Shown here: positions 9,293 to 19,361 of the stretch, piece after piece
How the letters are laid out: each line of letters begins with the position of its first letter
Numbering within the stretch: position 1 is the first letter of the stretch
Assembly (NCBI GenBank): GCA_963720945.1
Contig: CAVRHH010000029.1
Span: 744,001 to 808,000 of the forward strand
Length of the DNA: 64,000 bases
Direction of reading: 5' to 3'
Origin: Bog-532 sp963720945
GTDB taxonomy: Bacteria > Actinomycetota > Actinomycetes > Streptosporangiales > Streptosporangiaceae
Notes under the pieces: model-generated
Seen by the model: only the letters and a program-made list of their open reading frames with translations
Database searches by the model: none
What the model was told of the DNA's origin: nothing
Position numbers and translations under genes: made by a program

Positions 9293-9436
9293 CGGCGCTT
9301 ACCGGCAGAGTTTTGGGTCGCATTGGCCAGTTTCTCTGCCCGAAGCCGAAAGTCTGCCCGTAGCGCCGGACAGACGAGCCGGAGCGGGCGGCCGCGTCCA
9401 CGGTGAGACCGGCGCTGCCCTCCGGTATCCCTGGCC

Positions 9437-12400
9437 TCAGCCGGCCGGGACGTTCCAGACGGTGGGCTGTTCTGCGGCCTCGGTCGCGGTGAAACCCACG
9501 CCGGTCAGGGTGCCGCCGGAGGCGGCCAGCCCGGTAATCTGCTGAACGCCGTAACCGCTGAGCCCCGTGCCGTTTGGTGCCTGGACGGTCCATCCGCTGC
9601 CGTCCGCGGATGTCCAGACGACCACGTCCCGGTCGCCGGGTGTGCCGTCGGTACCGACGGCGGTGAAGCCGCCGCTCAGGGGCGTGACAGCGGTGACGGC
9701 CGCGTCGCCGTGCGGCGACGGCAGGCTCACCGGCTGCCAGGTGCGGCCGTGGTCGGCGGAGACTTCGGCGAAGGCGGTCTGGCCTCCTGAGGGCCAGCTT
9801 TCCTGGCCGAGGGCGACGGCGTGCTGGCCCCGGACGGCAACGCGCTGCAGTTCCGCGCTGGCGGTGCCCGCCGGGACCTTGAGGGTCACCATGGACCAGG
9901 CCCGCCCGTCGCGGGATGTCCAGACGGCTGGGGAAATGCCTTCGTGGCCGACGGCGACGAACCCGGCCGGCCCCGCGGTCACCCCGAGCATCTCCCCCGG
10001 GTCGTCGCGGTCCGCCCCGCCGGAGGCTGGGCCGCCCGCGCTGTGCCAGCTGCGCAGATCGCTCGACCACCACGCGGCCGGGAAGGTTCCGGCGCTGGTG
10101 GTGACGGTACCGGCGATCACGTAACCCGCCGGGCCCGCAGCGGCCTGAACGGCCACCGTCTGGGAACCGGCCGGGGCGGTCCCGACTACGAGGTGCCATA
10201 CCGTGCCATTGGCGGACGTCGCGATGATGGGCTGCTGAACCTGCCCGGATATGGCTTCACCGGTCGCCAGCCAGCCCGCCGGACCGTGCACCACGCTGGT
10301 CAGCCGCTGGCCGTCTGCGGCAGCGCTTACGTCCGGGCTGCCGGAAGTGACGGAAGGGACGGAGGTGGCGGAAGGGACGGAGGCTGCGGCCGAGGGGGAG
10401 GCGCCGGAGGAGGGTGAACCAGGCCCGGACGCGGCGGGTGACGGTGAACCAGCCGCAGACGCGGCGGGCGAGGGTGAGCTGGACGGAGCCGCCGCGGGTG
10501 AGGCGGAGCCGGACGCGGACAGGCCGGAGGTCGACGAGCCGGAGGCGGGCAGTCCGGACGCTGACGAGCCCGACGCTGACGAGCCCGACGTCGACGACTG
10601 AGGAACGGACGGGCCGGAAGCGGAGGGGGTGCCGGCACCGCTGCCCGAGGAGGACGACCAGGAGACGGGTGACCAGGAACCGCCGGCCGCCGACCAGACG
10701 GCCGGCCGGCCGTCGGCCTCGCCCACGGCGACCCGCTGGTTGCGGTAGACGGCGATGGCGTTGACGCTGAGCTGGGAAACGGTCGCGCCGGGAACAGCAG
10801 CGACGTTCACGACGCGCGCGGACTGACGGGGCTGCGCCAGGGCCAGGTACGGCCGCTGGCTTCCGGCGGCACCTCTGGCCCCGGTCACGAGGACCGTTCC
10901 GGCCGCGGTGACCACGGCCCCGGTGACGCTGGCCGGAGCCGGGCCGAACGAGATGCCGGAACGCCACGACAGGCCGTCCGCGCTGAGGAAGGCGGCCATG
11001 TACCCGCCCGGTCCCCGGCCCAGGGCCGCGAAACCGCGCGGGCCGCCGGCCACCATGCCGATCTGCACGCCATTGGCCGACGTCAGGGTCGACACGTATC
11101 GCCAGGTCGTTCCGTTCGCCGACGCGTAGACGATGCCGTCCGGCTGCGCGTTCTGTCCCGCAGAGACGCTGCCCGGGCGGACCGCGACAAAGCCCGTGCC
11201 GTCGGCCGCGATGCCGGCGAGCCCATTCGTGGCGCCGTGGCTGACCGGTACCGGTGCCAGCGTCCAGGTGACGCCGCCGTCGGTGCTCAGCCAGACCGCG
11301 GGGGCGCGGGTGACCACGGTCTCGCTGCCGGCGCCATGGCCCTGCACGGTCGTCGTGGCGATGTGCCCGGAGAGGAGAATGCCGCCGCCACCCGCAGCGG
11401 CGCCGGTGATGTCCGCCACGGTGCCGCTGCCAGCCGGCATTCCGAGTTGCGGCGCCGCCATCCGCTGCCAGTGCAGGCCGTCCGCGGACGTCCAGATCAC
11501 CGCGGTCCCCTCCGCCGAGTTCTGCCCGGCGGCCAGGTAACCGCGGCCGGTCGAGATCAGGACCGACGGCTGGTCGCCCGCGTCGGCGGGCGTGATGCCG
11601 GACGTGGACGCCAGCGTCCAGGACTGGCCGCTGGTGCTGGTCCAGATGCCGTCCGGCCCTGTAGCGAGCCAGCCGGTCCGGCCGTGCGCGATGAGCTGGG
11701 CGGCGTGCCCGGGCGCGGGGGCGCCGCCGCCGGGCGCGGTGACCGCCGCCAGCTGCCAGGTCGTCCCGTCGTCCCGGGAGACGAAGAACTGGGCCCTCGG
11801 GATGTCCCCGCCGGTCTGCGAGCCCACGGCCACCACGGTGCCGCCGAAGCTGGCGACGCGGCTCACGTCCTGGCTGATTCCCTGGCCCGGCTGGGCTTTC
11901 GGCCCGGTGGGGCGGGCGAAGAGGGGCCGGCCAGGCGGGCGGCGGGATAGTCGCGGGTGGCCTGACCACCGCGCACCACGGCGTAGCCGGAACCCGCGGC
12001 CACGACGGCCAGCGCGGCGACCACGGCGAGCAGTACCCGCCGCGTCCGGCCAGCGGGCATCGGCCAGTCCCGGCGGGCGGGCGTTTCCACCCCTCCGGGT
12101 GTGGCAGGAGAGCCGGCCGGGGCGGGCGGACCGAGGGAGTGCGCCGTGGTCTGCCATTGGGCTCCGGCAACGTGCCATGCGTGCTGGGCATGTTGCCAGA
12201 CAGTCCGGACCGGCCCCGGCCCCGGTTCGGGGGCGGCGGGATGATCATGAGTTTCGGCGAAGCCGGGACCGCCGGGATGCCCGCGTGACGCTGACGCGCT
12301 CGCGCCGGCCGCAGGGCCTGGCGGAACGGGCGGAAGAACCGGCCCGTACGGCACCATTGACAGGGGGGCGGGGGAACCGGGGGCGTCATCGATACCGATA

Positions 12401-12477
12401 CCACCGCCGCTCCCCGGGAACGCGCGCTCAATCCTCGCTGCCAAACGCGCGAACTCTGCGTCCTCTGTCGTGCTCAC
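9437..12477 (-). CDS. Membrane-anchored BNR/propeller-repeat protein, frameshifted
   Basis: I read one gene broken by a single-frame shift near 11930-11945. The upstream part starts at ATG 12477 (MSTTEDAEFARLAARIERAF), is disordered and Pro/Ala-rich, and has one membrane segment at residues about 148-167 (LLAVVAALAVVAAGSGYAVV). The downstream part, in a frame one base off, runs from ISQDVSRVASFGGTVVAVG to the stop at 9437. It contains many repeats of the form WTSADGxxW, STDGGVTWTLAPVP, FAEVSADHGRTWQPV, typical of sialidase-like BNR propellers, split by a Ser/Pro-rich linker (about 10370-10640). One base added to the CCCC run near 11932 would join both frames into a protein of roughly 1010 residues. 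Such proteins face outwards; substrate unknown. A sequencing error is as likely as a real mutation. Confidence 0.7.
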
Positions 12478-12658
12478 CGCCGCCCTTACGCGTCAGGCAG
12501 GGGGTCATGTGGTGACATTGCGGTCGCATGGCCGCACAGTAAGCGGAAACCACACGCCGCCCCCTGCGCCGGCAGATCCTCCGAGCCTTTCCCCGGCGCC
12601 GATGCTACCCGCCCGGAAGGTGGCCGTGACGGTGCTTCGGGCCGGCGGGACGGGCCGG

Positions 12659-13561
12659 TCAGCGGTCCTGCGGGCGTGGCCGCAGGCCCCGCAGGCGAGG
12701 GGCACCCGGGCGTTGCGGTCGGGGGGCGCCCGGGTCCTGCAGTCGCGCGGCATCCGGGCCTTGCGGTCGGGGGGCGCCCGGGTCCAGCGGTCGCGCGGCA
12801 CCCGGGCCCTGCAGGCGCGGGGCCCGGTCGCGTTCGATCTGCCCGGTGAGCAGGCCGTACCGCTGCGCCTCGCGGGCGGTGAAGATCCGGTGCGCCCGGG
12901 CGTCGCCGCGGATCTCGTCGACCTCGCGGCCGGTCACCTCCGCGAGCCGGAAATAGAGCGCGTCGAGCATGGTCCGGATCTGCTCCTCGCGCGCGGTGAT
13001 CGCCATCATCGTGCCGTCGAACTCCACGGTCGGCTCGGACAGCTCGAACACGGCATTTGGGTAGGCGCAGCGCTGCCCGCACGCGGCGAGCACGCCGAGC
13101 GCCGGGCCGCTGATCTGGCCGGCGGCACGGGCCTGGACCGGGACACCCACCACATCCAGCACGCCCATGACGGTGAGCGCGGCGCTGAGCCCGGCGCCGA
13201 GGTTCTGCAGCTCGAAGCGGATCGGCTCGTCGCCCTCGGCGTCCAGGGTCAGCAGCTGGGCGCACAGCCGGGTCGCCGCCTCGTCGTCCAGCTGGCCATG
13301 GGCCATCACGATCCGCCGTTCCAGCAGGCGGTCGTAGATTCCCTGGCCCTCGCGCGGCTCAGGACGCCACGGGGCCACCGGCTGCCCGTACCGCCCCGGG
13401 GCATCGGGCAGGTTGCGGACCGGGGTGTACAGCGGGACGGGGGTAACCGGCGGGACCGGGGACGGCGCGGGAGAAGGCTGCCACGGCGGCCGCTCCGGCG
13501 GCAACGGCACGTCAGCGGACAGCGGGCCGGCCGCGGTGGTGCCAGCGGGTCGCACGGTCAT
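12659..13561 (-). CDS. ClpP-like protein lacking catalytic His and Asp
   Basis: About 300 residues with a ClpP/crotonase-fold core: RRIVMAHGQLDDEAATRLCAQLL, FELQNLGAGLSAALTVMGVL, and AAGQISGPALGVLAACGQR, which corresponds to the GQAASMGA serine turn of ClpP. The position of the catalytic His (MIHQP in ClpP) reads FELSEP, and the catalytic Asp region reads RAHRIFTAREAQRYGLL. So a serine may remain but the triad is gone; this looks like a pseudoprotease. A Pro-rich N-terminal arm of about 60 residues and a C-terminal tail of 8-residue repeats (DPGAPRPQ type, 24-bp units, about 12665-12830) flank the core. Start ATG 13561 is preceded by GAAGGGAG; longer starts are less supported. It follows the small HTH gene by 29 bp and is probably its operon partner. 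Confidence 0.7.
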   Translation of the reverse strand: MTVRPAGTTAAGPLSADVPLPPERPPWQPSPAPSPVPPVTPVPLYTPVRNLPDAPGRYGQPVAPWRPEPREGQGIYDRLLERRIVMAHGQLDDEAATRLCAQLLTLDAEGDEPIRFELQNLGAGLSAALTVMGVLDVVGVPVQARAAGQISGPALGVLAACGQRCAYPNAVFELSEPTVEFDGTMMAITAREEQIRTMLDALYFRLAEVTGREVDEIRGDARAHRIFTAREAQRYGLLTGQIERDRAPRLQGPGAARPLDPGAPRPQGPDAARLQDPGAPRPQRPGAPRLRGLRPRPQDR

Positions 13562-13590
13562 TCGGATCGCTCCCTTCGCCGCGGGCCGGA

Positions 13591-13815
13591 TCAGCCCTGC
13601 AGCTTCCACGTGATCTCGGTGCCGAGGGCGGCGGCGTAGCGTTCCAGCGTCGAGGCGCGCACGTCGGCCTCACCGGATTCGAGCCGGGCCACCGCCGACT
13701 GGGACGTGCCCATCCGCGCGGCGATCTCCGTCTGGGAGAGCCCGGCGTCCTGCCGCCGCGCGGCCAGTTCGCGCATGAGCCGGCCGCGATCCTGCGACAT
13801 CCGCCGCAACGCCAT
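13591..13815 (-). CDS. Small XRE-family HTH regulator
   Basis: A 74-residue protein that is almost entirely one helix-turn-helix: QDAGLSQTEIAARMGTSQSAVARLESGEADVRASTLERYAAALG. The ending EITWKLQG resembles antitoxin-like XRE proteins. I prefer ATG 13815; a TTG at 13836 and an ATG at 13800 are alternatives. It sits 29 bp before the ClpP-like gene and likely controls that small operon. No toxin gene is seen beside it. Confidence 0.75.
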   Translation of the reverse strand: MALRRMSQDRGRLMRELAARRQDAGLSQTEIAARMGTSQSAVARLESGEADVRASTLERYAAALGTEITWKLQG

Positions 13816-13916
13816 TTCCCGGAATCCCGGCAGCAACGGCAGCCGCGGAGGAGGGCTGGCCGCCAGGTCGCCGGGCTCCCCCGGCTGCGCGGCCCCGGCC
13901 GGTCCCGCCGCTTACC

Positions 13917-13957
13917 GCCAGCAGCGCCAGCAGCGCCAGCAGCGCCAGCAGCGCCAG
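13917..13957. repeat. 9-bp tandem repeat
   Basis: About four and a half perfect units of GCCAGCAGC head to tail, upstream of the small HTH gene. Confidence 0.9.
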
Positions 13958-14102
13958 GCGGCAGCATTCCGCGTTCCGCGTTCATACCGGAAAGAGTATC
14001 TCATATTTGAGATCTCGGATAAGGTGCGCCTCATCCGGGCAGCGTCGTCCGCGTTATCCGCCGGGAACGCTGCCCGCATACTGGCCTGCGGTGATGGCTT
14101 AC

Positions 14103-14212
14103 GTACGGTCCTGGCTTACGGTGCTGGCCTGCGGTGCTGGCTTACGGTGCTGGCCTGCGGTGCTGGCTTACGTACGGTGCTGGCTTACGGTGCTGGCTTA
14201 CGGTGCGGAGTA
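14103..14212. repeat. 15-bp tandem repeat
   Basis: Roughly seven units of about 15 bp, alternating GGTGCTGGCTTACGG and GGTGCTGGCCTGCGG, with GTAC insertions. It lies just downstream of the anti-sigma-type ATPase gene. Confidence 0.85.
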
Positions 14213-14244
14213 AGGTGCGGGACGGCGCGGCGTGCTCGGGGAAG

Positions 14245-14796
14245 TCACGCCGCGCCGTCCCCGTCCCGCCAGCCGCGCTTTGCGGCAAACCGGGGCTGGC
14301 GGGAAACTGCGGAGGTCTCGCTGGCGACCGGGACAGGCCAGGCCGCCTCGGCCCACACGGTACGGCCGGAGCCGGCGTCGGTGTAGCCCCACCGGCTGGC
14401 GGCCCCGGCGACCAGGGCGAGCCCCAGGCCGCAGGTCGGCAGGTCGCCGATCTCGTCGTCGCCGACCCCATCGGTGACCGGCGCGCCCGCGGCGGGCTCG
14501 GTCGGCCCGCCCGCGTCGGTGACCGATACCCGGGCCAGGCCGCTGCGCGGATACGACACTTCCACCGTGAAGAAGCCGCCGTCGCCGGACGCGGTGTGGA
14601 TGACGGCGTTTGCGGACAGTTCCGAGGCGCAGGACACCAGGGCTTCCCGGGCCGGGCAGCCGTCCAGCAGGAAAGCCACGAACTGGCGGGCCTCCGCCAC
14701 CTGCGCGGGAACGCCCGGGAAGACCCGCAGCCACCGCATGCCACGCTCGTGGCCGGCCGGTTTTGCGTCCGCACCGGCCGGATTCGCTGTCATCAT
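14245..14796 (-). CDS. RsbW-like ATP-binding protein (HATPase_c_2)
   Basis: A 183-residue protein of the anti-sigma-factor / serine kinase ATPase group. It has an N-terminal helix region VFPGVPAQVAEARQFVAFLL, the N-box-like CASELSANAVIHTAS, the G1 box as VSVTDAGGP, and the G2-type CGLGLALVAGAASRWG. ATG 14796 follows GAGGGG in the leader. It is divergent from the XRE-DUF5753 gene and DUF397 gene; this trio is the layout of whiJ-like loci in streptomycetes, where such proteins help time development. Its true partner sigma factor or antagonist is unknown. Confidence 0.85.
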   Translation of the reverse strand: MMTANPAGADAKPAGHERGMRWLRVFPGVPAQVAEARQFVAFLLDGCPAREALVSCASELSANAVIHTASGDGGFFTVEVSYPRSGLARVSVTDAGGPTEPAAGAPVTDGVGDDEIGDLPTCGLGLALVAGAASRWGYTDAGSGRTVWAEAAWPVPVASETSAVSRQPRFAAKRGWRDGDGAA

Positions 14797-14969
14797 CCGC
14801 CACCCCTCGGATACTCAGCGTTCTTCCAGAACCGCTACTCAGCGCATGCTTTTAGTGCCAAGCTGTGACTATACTCCCGCACAAGCACGCTAGGTGCAAG
14901 CTTGCGACTTACAAGGAAACAGGACACCGGAGAGGCCGCGACCAGCACGCGCGGGGGGGAGCAGCAGAG

Positions 14970-15821
14970 ATGGCCGACCACATCCCGACGGTGCGGCAGC
15001 GCCGCCTGGCCCAGGCACTGCGGGAACTCCGGCACGAGGCCGGGCTGACCCAGGATGCCGTCGCGGCCCGGATGGGCTGGCACACCTCCAAGCTGTTCCG
15101 GCTGGAGAACGCGCGGAGCCCCCGGGTGGACTGGCTCGACGTCCGCGAGCTGATGGACATGTACGGGGTGCCCAGCCCGCACCGGGAGGCGCTCATCCAG
15201 CTGGCCCGGGACGCACGCATGATGGGCTGGTGGACGCCGTACCGGGACGTGTTCACCGGTTCGTACGTCGCGCTGGAGGACGAGGCGTCCGCGATGCGGC
15301 TGTACTGCCCCGAGCTCGTCCCGGGCCTGCTGCAGACCGAGCACTACGCGCGCGCGGTGATCCGCGCAGTCCGGCCCGGCTATGACGAGGAAAGCGTCGA
15401 GCGGCGCGTCGCCGCGCGGCTGGCCCGGCAGAAGGCCCTGCTGGACCGGGTGGCCTCACCCGAGCTGCTCTGCGTGCTGAACGAGGCCGTGCTGCGGCGC
15501 CAGGTCGGCGACCGGCACGTCATGGGCGCGCAGTTGCGGGCGCTCGCGGACGCGGCCAGCCGGCCGCTAATGACGCTCCAGCTGCTGCCGTTCAGCGCCG
15601 GGGCGCACGCCGGGCTCGAGGGCGGTTTCGTGCTGATCGAGTTCCCCAGCACGCAGGATCCCGATGTCGTCTACGTCGAGGGCATCATGGGAGACCTCTA
15701 CCTGGAAAGCGTGGAAGAGGTAAAGCGGTATCAGTCGGCATTTGAGCGCATTCAGTCGATTGCCCTCAGTACAGAGGAAACTTTGACAACGATTTCGGCG
15801 TTGGAGAGAGAACAGGCATGA
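14970..15821 (+). CDS. XRE regulator with DUF5753 (whiJ-like)
   Basis: A 283-residue DNA-binding regulator. Residues about 9-70 form an XRE helix-turn-helix (LRHEAGLTQDAVAARMGWHTSKLFRLENARS); the remainder is DUF5753, with YCPELVPGLLQTEHYARAVI and the GLEGGFVLIEFP / DVVYVEG segments typical of the Scr1/WhiJ type. ATG 14970 is preceded by GGGGGGAG at 14953-14961; upstream in-frame codons are less convincing. The downstream DUF397 gene and the divergent ATPase complete the set. Family evidence is strong; the regulated process is inferred from relatives. Confidence 0.9.
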   Translation: MADHIPTVRQRRLAQALRELRHEAGLTQDAVAARMGWHTSKLFRLENARSPRVDWLDVRELMDMYGVPSPHREALIQLARDARMMGWWTPYRDVFTGSYVALEDEASAMRLYCPELVPGLLQTEHYARAVIRAVRPGYDEESVERRVAARLARQKALLDRVASPELLCVLNEAVLRRQVGDRHVMGAQLRALADAASRPLMTLQLLPFSAGAHAGLEGGFVLIEFPSTQDPDVVYVEGIMGDLYLESVEEVKRYQSAFERIQSIALSTEETLTTISALEREQA

Positions 15822-15902
15822 GAGTGGGGAAATAAGCCGATAGCTGCGCGCGATAACACGCACAGCAGAGGCGGTCAACGCCATGAGAGGCAAGGAGCAG
15901 CA

Positions 15903-16109
15903 GTGATGCGCGAAACCGGAACCGCTCGCATCTGGTGGCGCAAGTCCAGCTACAGCGGTGGCGACAACAATTGCGTAGAGATCGCCGCGACCGGCGCGAA
16001 CGTGGCCGTCCGCGACTCGAAGAACCCATGCGGGGGCGCGCTGAGCTTCAGCCCCGGCGCGTGGCAGTCCTTCACGGCAGGCGTTCGAGGGCTATCCGGT
16101 CCGATGTGA
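15903..16109 (+). CDS. DUF397 small protein
   Basis: A 68-residue protein that is a single DUF397 domain: WRKSSYSGGDNNCVEIA, VAVRDSKNP, LSFSPGAWQSFTAGVR. Either GTG 15903 or ATG 15906 can start it, after AAGGAG at 15892-15897. It is the third member of the whiJ-like cluster and is probably made from the same transcript as the XRE-DUF5753 gene 81 bp upstream. In related systems the small DUF397 protein modulates the partner HTH protein. Confidence 0.9.
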   Translation: MMRETGTARIWWRKSSYSGGDNNCVEIAATGANVAVRDSKNPCGGALSFSPGAWQSFTAGVRGLSGPM

Positions 16110-16369
16110 TCCAATAATGCGGCGCCGCGCCCCCGGCGGCGTCCGCCACGCAATTGCGAACCGCTATAAGTGCGGAAATAACGAGCCGGAACGGCCCAAT
16201 TTCGCAGTGTATTTGCCGGACGGCTGTACCGCGCCCGGCGGCCGGAAAGAAACGGCCCGGGCCGGGTGAAATGTGCGCTTCCGTGGCACTCGTGCCTTCC
16301 CTGGGCCGTCACGCGAGGGCACACTACAGGGAAGGAAGTGACTGGACGGGCGCATAGCGAGGAGGACTC

Positions 16370-17896
16370 ATGGCGGGAACGTCGCCGCAGGGCAGCGGGC
16401 TGAGGCGGTCGCTGTCCGTCTGGCAGGCCATCGGCTTGTCCATCGCGCTGATGGCACCCAGCATGGCGGCGAACATCAACCCGCAGGCCAGCGCGGCCAC
16501 CGCGGGGCGGGCCGTGCCGCTCGCGTTCCTCATCGCGGCGATCGGTGTCCTGCTGGTCGCCTACACCTTCGTGCGGCTGTGCCAGTACTACCACCACTCC
16601 GGATCGGTCTACGCGTTCGTCGGGGCGACGCTCGGGCCACGCGCCGGGGTGGTCGCGGGCTGGGGACTGCTCGGGACCTACACGTTCTACGCGGTGGTAA
16701 CGTCCACCGCCGCGGGCATCTTCGGCACGGCGTTCCTGAAGGCGGTCGGGGCCTGGCCGAACCCCCCGTCGTGGGCGCCGTTCCTGCTGGCCGGGGTGGC
16801 CCTGGCGCTGACCCTGGCGGTCGCCGTCTTCCCGGCCCGGCGCGGTGCGAACGTGCTGCTGTCGGTCGAGGGCGCAACGGTGGCGCTGATCCTCATCGTC
16901 ACCGTCATCGTGCTGGTGCGCCTGCTCTCCGGCTCCGCGCCCAGCCACCATCACTTCACCCTGTCGGTCTTCACGGTGCCCGCGGGGACGAGTTTCTCGC
17001 CGCTGTTCCTCGGCGTGGTCTTCGGCTTCCTGTCCTTCGCCGGATTCGAGGCGGCCGCCACCCTCGGTGAGGAGGCCACCCACCCGACCCGCGACATCCC
17101 GCGTGCGATCCTGGGCACGGCCATCTTCGGCGGGATCTACTTCGTCGTGGTGACCGCGGTGGAGATGATGGGCTTCGGCACGAGCAAGGCCGGCGTCACG
17201 GCGTTCGCCAGTTCCCCCTCCCTGCTCGGTGACCTCGGCGCCAGCTACGTCGGGGCATGGATCGGCGACATCATCACCCTGGGCACCACGATCAGCGCCT
17301 TCGGCTGCTGCCTGGCCTGCACGGTGGGCGCGTCCCGCCTGATGTACGCGCTGGCCCGGGACGCGGGCGGGATGCGAGGGGTGGGCCGGGCGTCGCGGAC
17401 CGGGGCACCCGCCACGGCCACCCTGGTGATCACGGCCTTCTCGGTGGCGATCTTCGTGATCTACATCGCCGCCTTCCACGCCAACGCCGAGGACAGCTTC
17501 GCCTGGTCCGGCACGATCGGGACGCTGATCCTGCTGGTCGCCTACGTGCTCGCGACCATCGGCTGCATCATGCTGGTGTTCGTGCGGCGGAAGCTTCCGG
17601 TGCCGATGTGGCAGCTCGCCGTCCCGCTGCTGGCGCTGGTGGTGCTCGGCTACACGCTCTACCGCAACGTCATCCCGTATCCGCCGTCCGGCCCGGGCCG
17701 CTGGTTCCCGGTGGTCTCCGGCGGGTGGCTCGTGGTCGCGCTCATCGCGGTCATCGTGGCCCCCGGGTTCGCCCGGCGGCTCGGGGCCGCCCTGACGGCC
17801 AGCGAGGGAATCGGCGCACGCGAGCCCGCGACCGCCGCGGCGTCCACGCAGCTTCCGGCAGGGGACGCCGGCGGCGACCAGACCCCGCGTGCCTGA
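16370..17896 (+). CDS. APC-superfamily amino acid permease
   Basis: A 508-residue integral membrane transporter with about 12 predicted helices, such as LAFLIAAIGVLLVAYTF, VALILIVTVIVLVRLL and TLILLVAYVLATIGCIMLVF. The N-terminal SVWQAIGLSIALMAPSMAANIN and the loop EEATHPTRDIPRAILGT are typical of the amino acid-polyamine-organocation family. ATG 16370 follows GGAGGA. Its end overlaps the GTG start of the amidohydrolase by 8 bp, so uptake and hydrolysis of the same amide or amine are likely linked. Substrate cannot be read from sequence. Confidence 0.92.
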   Translation: MAGTSPQGSGLRRSLSVWQAIGLSIALMAPSMAANINPQASAATAGRAVPLAFLIAAIGVLLVAYTFVRLCQYYHHSGSVYAFVGATLGPRAGVVAGWGLLGTYTFYAVVTSTAAGIFGTAFLKAVGAWPNPPSWAPFLLAGVALALTLAVAVFPARRGANVLLSVEGATVALILIVTVIVLVRLLSGSAPSHHHFTLSVFTVPAGTSFSPLFLGVVFGFLSFAGFEAAATLGEEATHPTRDIPRAILGTAIFGGIYFVVVTAVEMMGFGTSKAGVTAFASSPSLLGDLGASYVGAWIGDIITLGTTISAFGCCLACTVGASRLMYALARDAGGMRGVGRASRTGAPATATLVITAFSVAIFVIYIAAFHANAEDSFAWSGTIGTLILLVAYVLATIGCIMLVFVRRKLPVPMWQLAVPLLALVVLGYTLYRNVIPYPPSGPGRWFPVVSGGWLVVALIAVIVAPGFARRLGAALTASEGIGAREPATAAASTQLPAGDAGGDQTPRA

Positions 17897-19321
17897 CGCG
17901 GAGGACGCGGCCGCTAGCCCCCGTTCCTGGGTGGACGGCCTGCTCCCGTTCGTCCGGGACCTGCCGCTGGTAGACCATCACTGCCACGGTGTGATCCGCC
18001 GCGACGTGGGGCGGCGCGACTTCGAGGCGCTGCTCACCGAGGCCGACTACCCGGACCATGCCGGCTGGACCGGACAGGAGTGGACGGACGTGGCATTGGG
18101 GCCTGTAGAACGAAAATGGGTGGCGGGTCAGAAAGGGCTAACGGAGCAGAAGGGGCCGACGGGTCCAGCGGGCGAGAGAGGTCTGGCGGGGGTGACGCTG
18201 TTCGACTCGCAGGTGGGGTTCGCGGTGCGGCGGTGGTGCCCGCCGGTGCTCGGCCTGCCCGCGCACACCAGGCCGGACGAGTACCTGGACCGCCGGGCCA
18301 GCCTGGGCGCCGAAGAGGTCAGCCGCCGGTTCCTGCGGGCCGCGGGCCTGGCGGCGATGTATGTGGACACCGGCTTCGAGCCCGAGCCGCTGGCGTCACC
18401 CCCGGAGATGGCTACGCTGGCCGGGGCGAGCGCCCGCGAGATCGTCCGGCTGGAGCAGGTCGCCGAGTCGGTGGTGGCCAGCGGCATCAGCGCGGCCGGG
18501 TTCGCTGCCGCCTTCCGCGACGCGCTAGGCGCGCGGACCCATGACGCGGCCGGGCTCAAGTCGGTCGCGGCCTACCGGGTCGGCCTGGACCTGCCGGCCG
18601 CCCGGCCAACGGTGGCGGAGGTGACCGAGGCCGTGGGGCGCTGGCTCGGCTCCGCGGGCGGGAAACCTGGGGACAGCGGGACGCCCGGGGCCGACGGGGT
18701 ACCCGGGGCGAATCGGGCACCTGGGCCGGCGGGCAACCCGGGCGGCTGGCCGACCAGGTGCTGCACCGCTTCCTGATCTGGTGCGGCGCCGACCTCGGGC
18801 TGCCCCTCCAGTTCCACGTGGGGTACGGCGACCGTGACGTCGACCTGCACCGGTGCCACCCGCTGCTGCTGACCGGCCTGCTGCGCGCGCTCGAGCCCAC
18901 CGGGACGCCGGTGATCCTGCTGCACAACTACCCGTATCACCGCGAGGCCGGCTATCTCGCCCAGGTCTTCCCCCACGTGTACGTGGACGCCGGGCTGGCC
19001 ACGCATAACCTCGGTCACCGCGCGACCGCTCTCATCGCGGAGGTGCTCGAGCTATGTCCGTTCGGGAAATTCCTCTACTCGTCAGATGGATTCGGTCTGC
19101 CGGAGCTGCACTACCTGGGCGCGGTGCTGTTCCGCCGGGGCCTGTCGGATTTTCTCCGGGCCGGGCTCAGCGACGGCGCGTGGACGGCGGACGACGCCGA
19201 GCGCATCGCGCGCATGGCCGGGGCCGGCAACGCGCGCCGGGTCTACCGCCTCGCCGATCAGCCGCTTTTACCTGGCCACCGCGAGCAGTTACGGCGAATG
19301 CTTCTTTGCGGTCGGCAATAA
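17889..19321 (+). CDS. Metal-dependent amidohydrolase, frameshifted, with collagen-like inserts
   Basis: Two frames make up one amidohydrolase of the FluG/glutamine-synthetase-associated type. Frame one starts at GTG 17889 and carries the metal motif LVDHHCHG; frame two, from about 18730, carries LQFHVGYGD, VILLHNYPYHREAGYLA and LYSSDGFGLPELHYLG with the later metal ligands. The shift lies at 18720-18757: adding one base (or four) at GGGCGGCTGG restores RLADQVLHRFLIWCG. Two inserts are Gly-X-Y rich: GQKGLTEQKGPTGPAGERG near residues 80-98 and GKPGDSGTPGADGVPGANR just before the break. Such tracts are not normal for the family. The gene overlaps the permease gene, suggesting coupled translation. 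As written it cannot make a whole enzyme. Confidence 0.8.
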
Positions 19322-19361
19322 TTGCGCGAACGGTACGCCGCGGGAACTCAGCGAATCCCGG

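Larger units (their letters stand above)
13816..14244. other. Intergenic region with two minisatellites
   Basis: No gene is supported here. A 9-bp array of GCCAGCAGC type fills 13917-13957, and a 15-bp array of GGTGCTGGCTTACGG / GGTGCTGGCCTGCGG type fills about 14103-14212. Between them (13980-14035) is the only AT-rich stretch, which could hold the promoter of the HTH / ClpP-like operon. Open frames over the arrays encode only the repeats. Confidence 0.6.

Noticed and set aside
9156..10199. Minus frames beside the BNR protein as separate genes
   Set aside because: They are Arg-rich shadows; the propeller motifs are only in the frame described.
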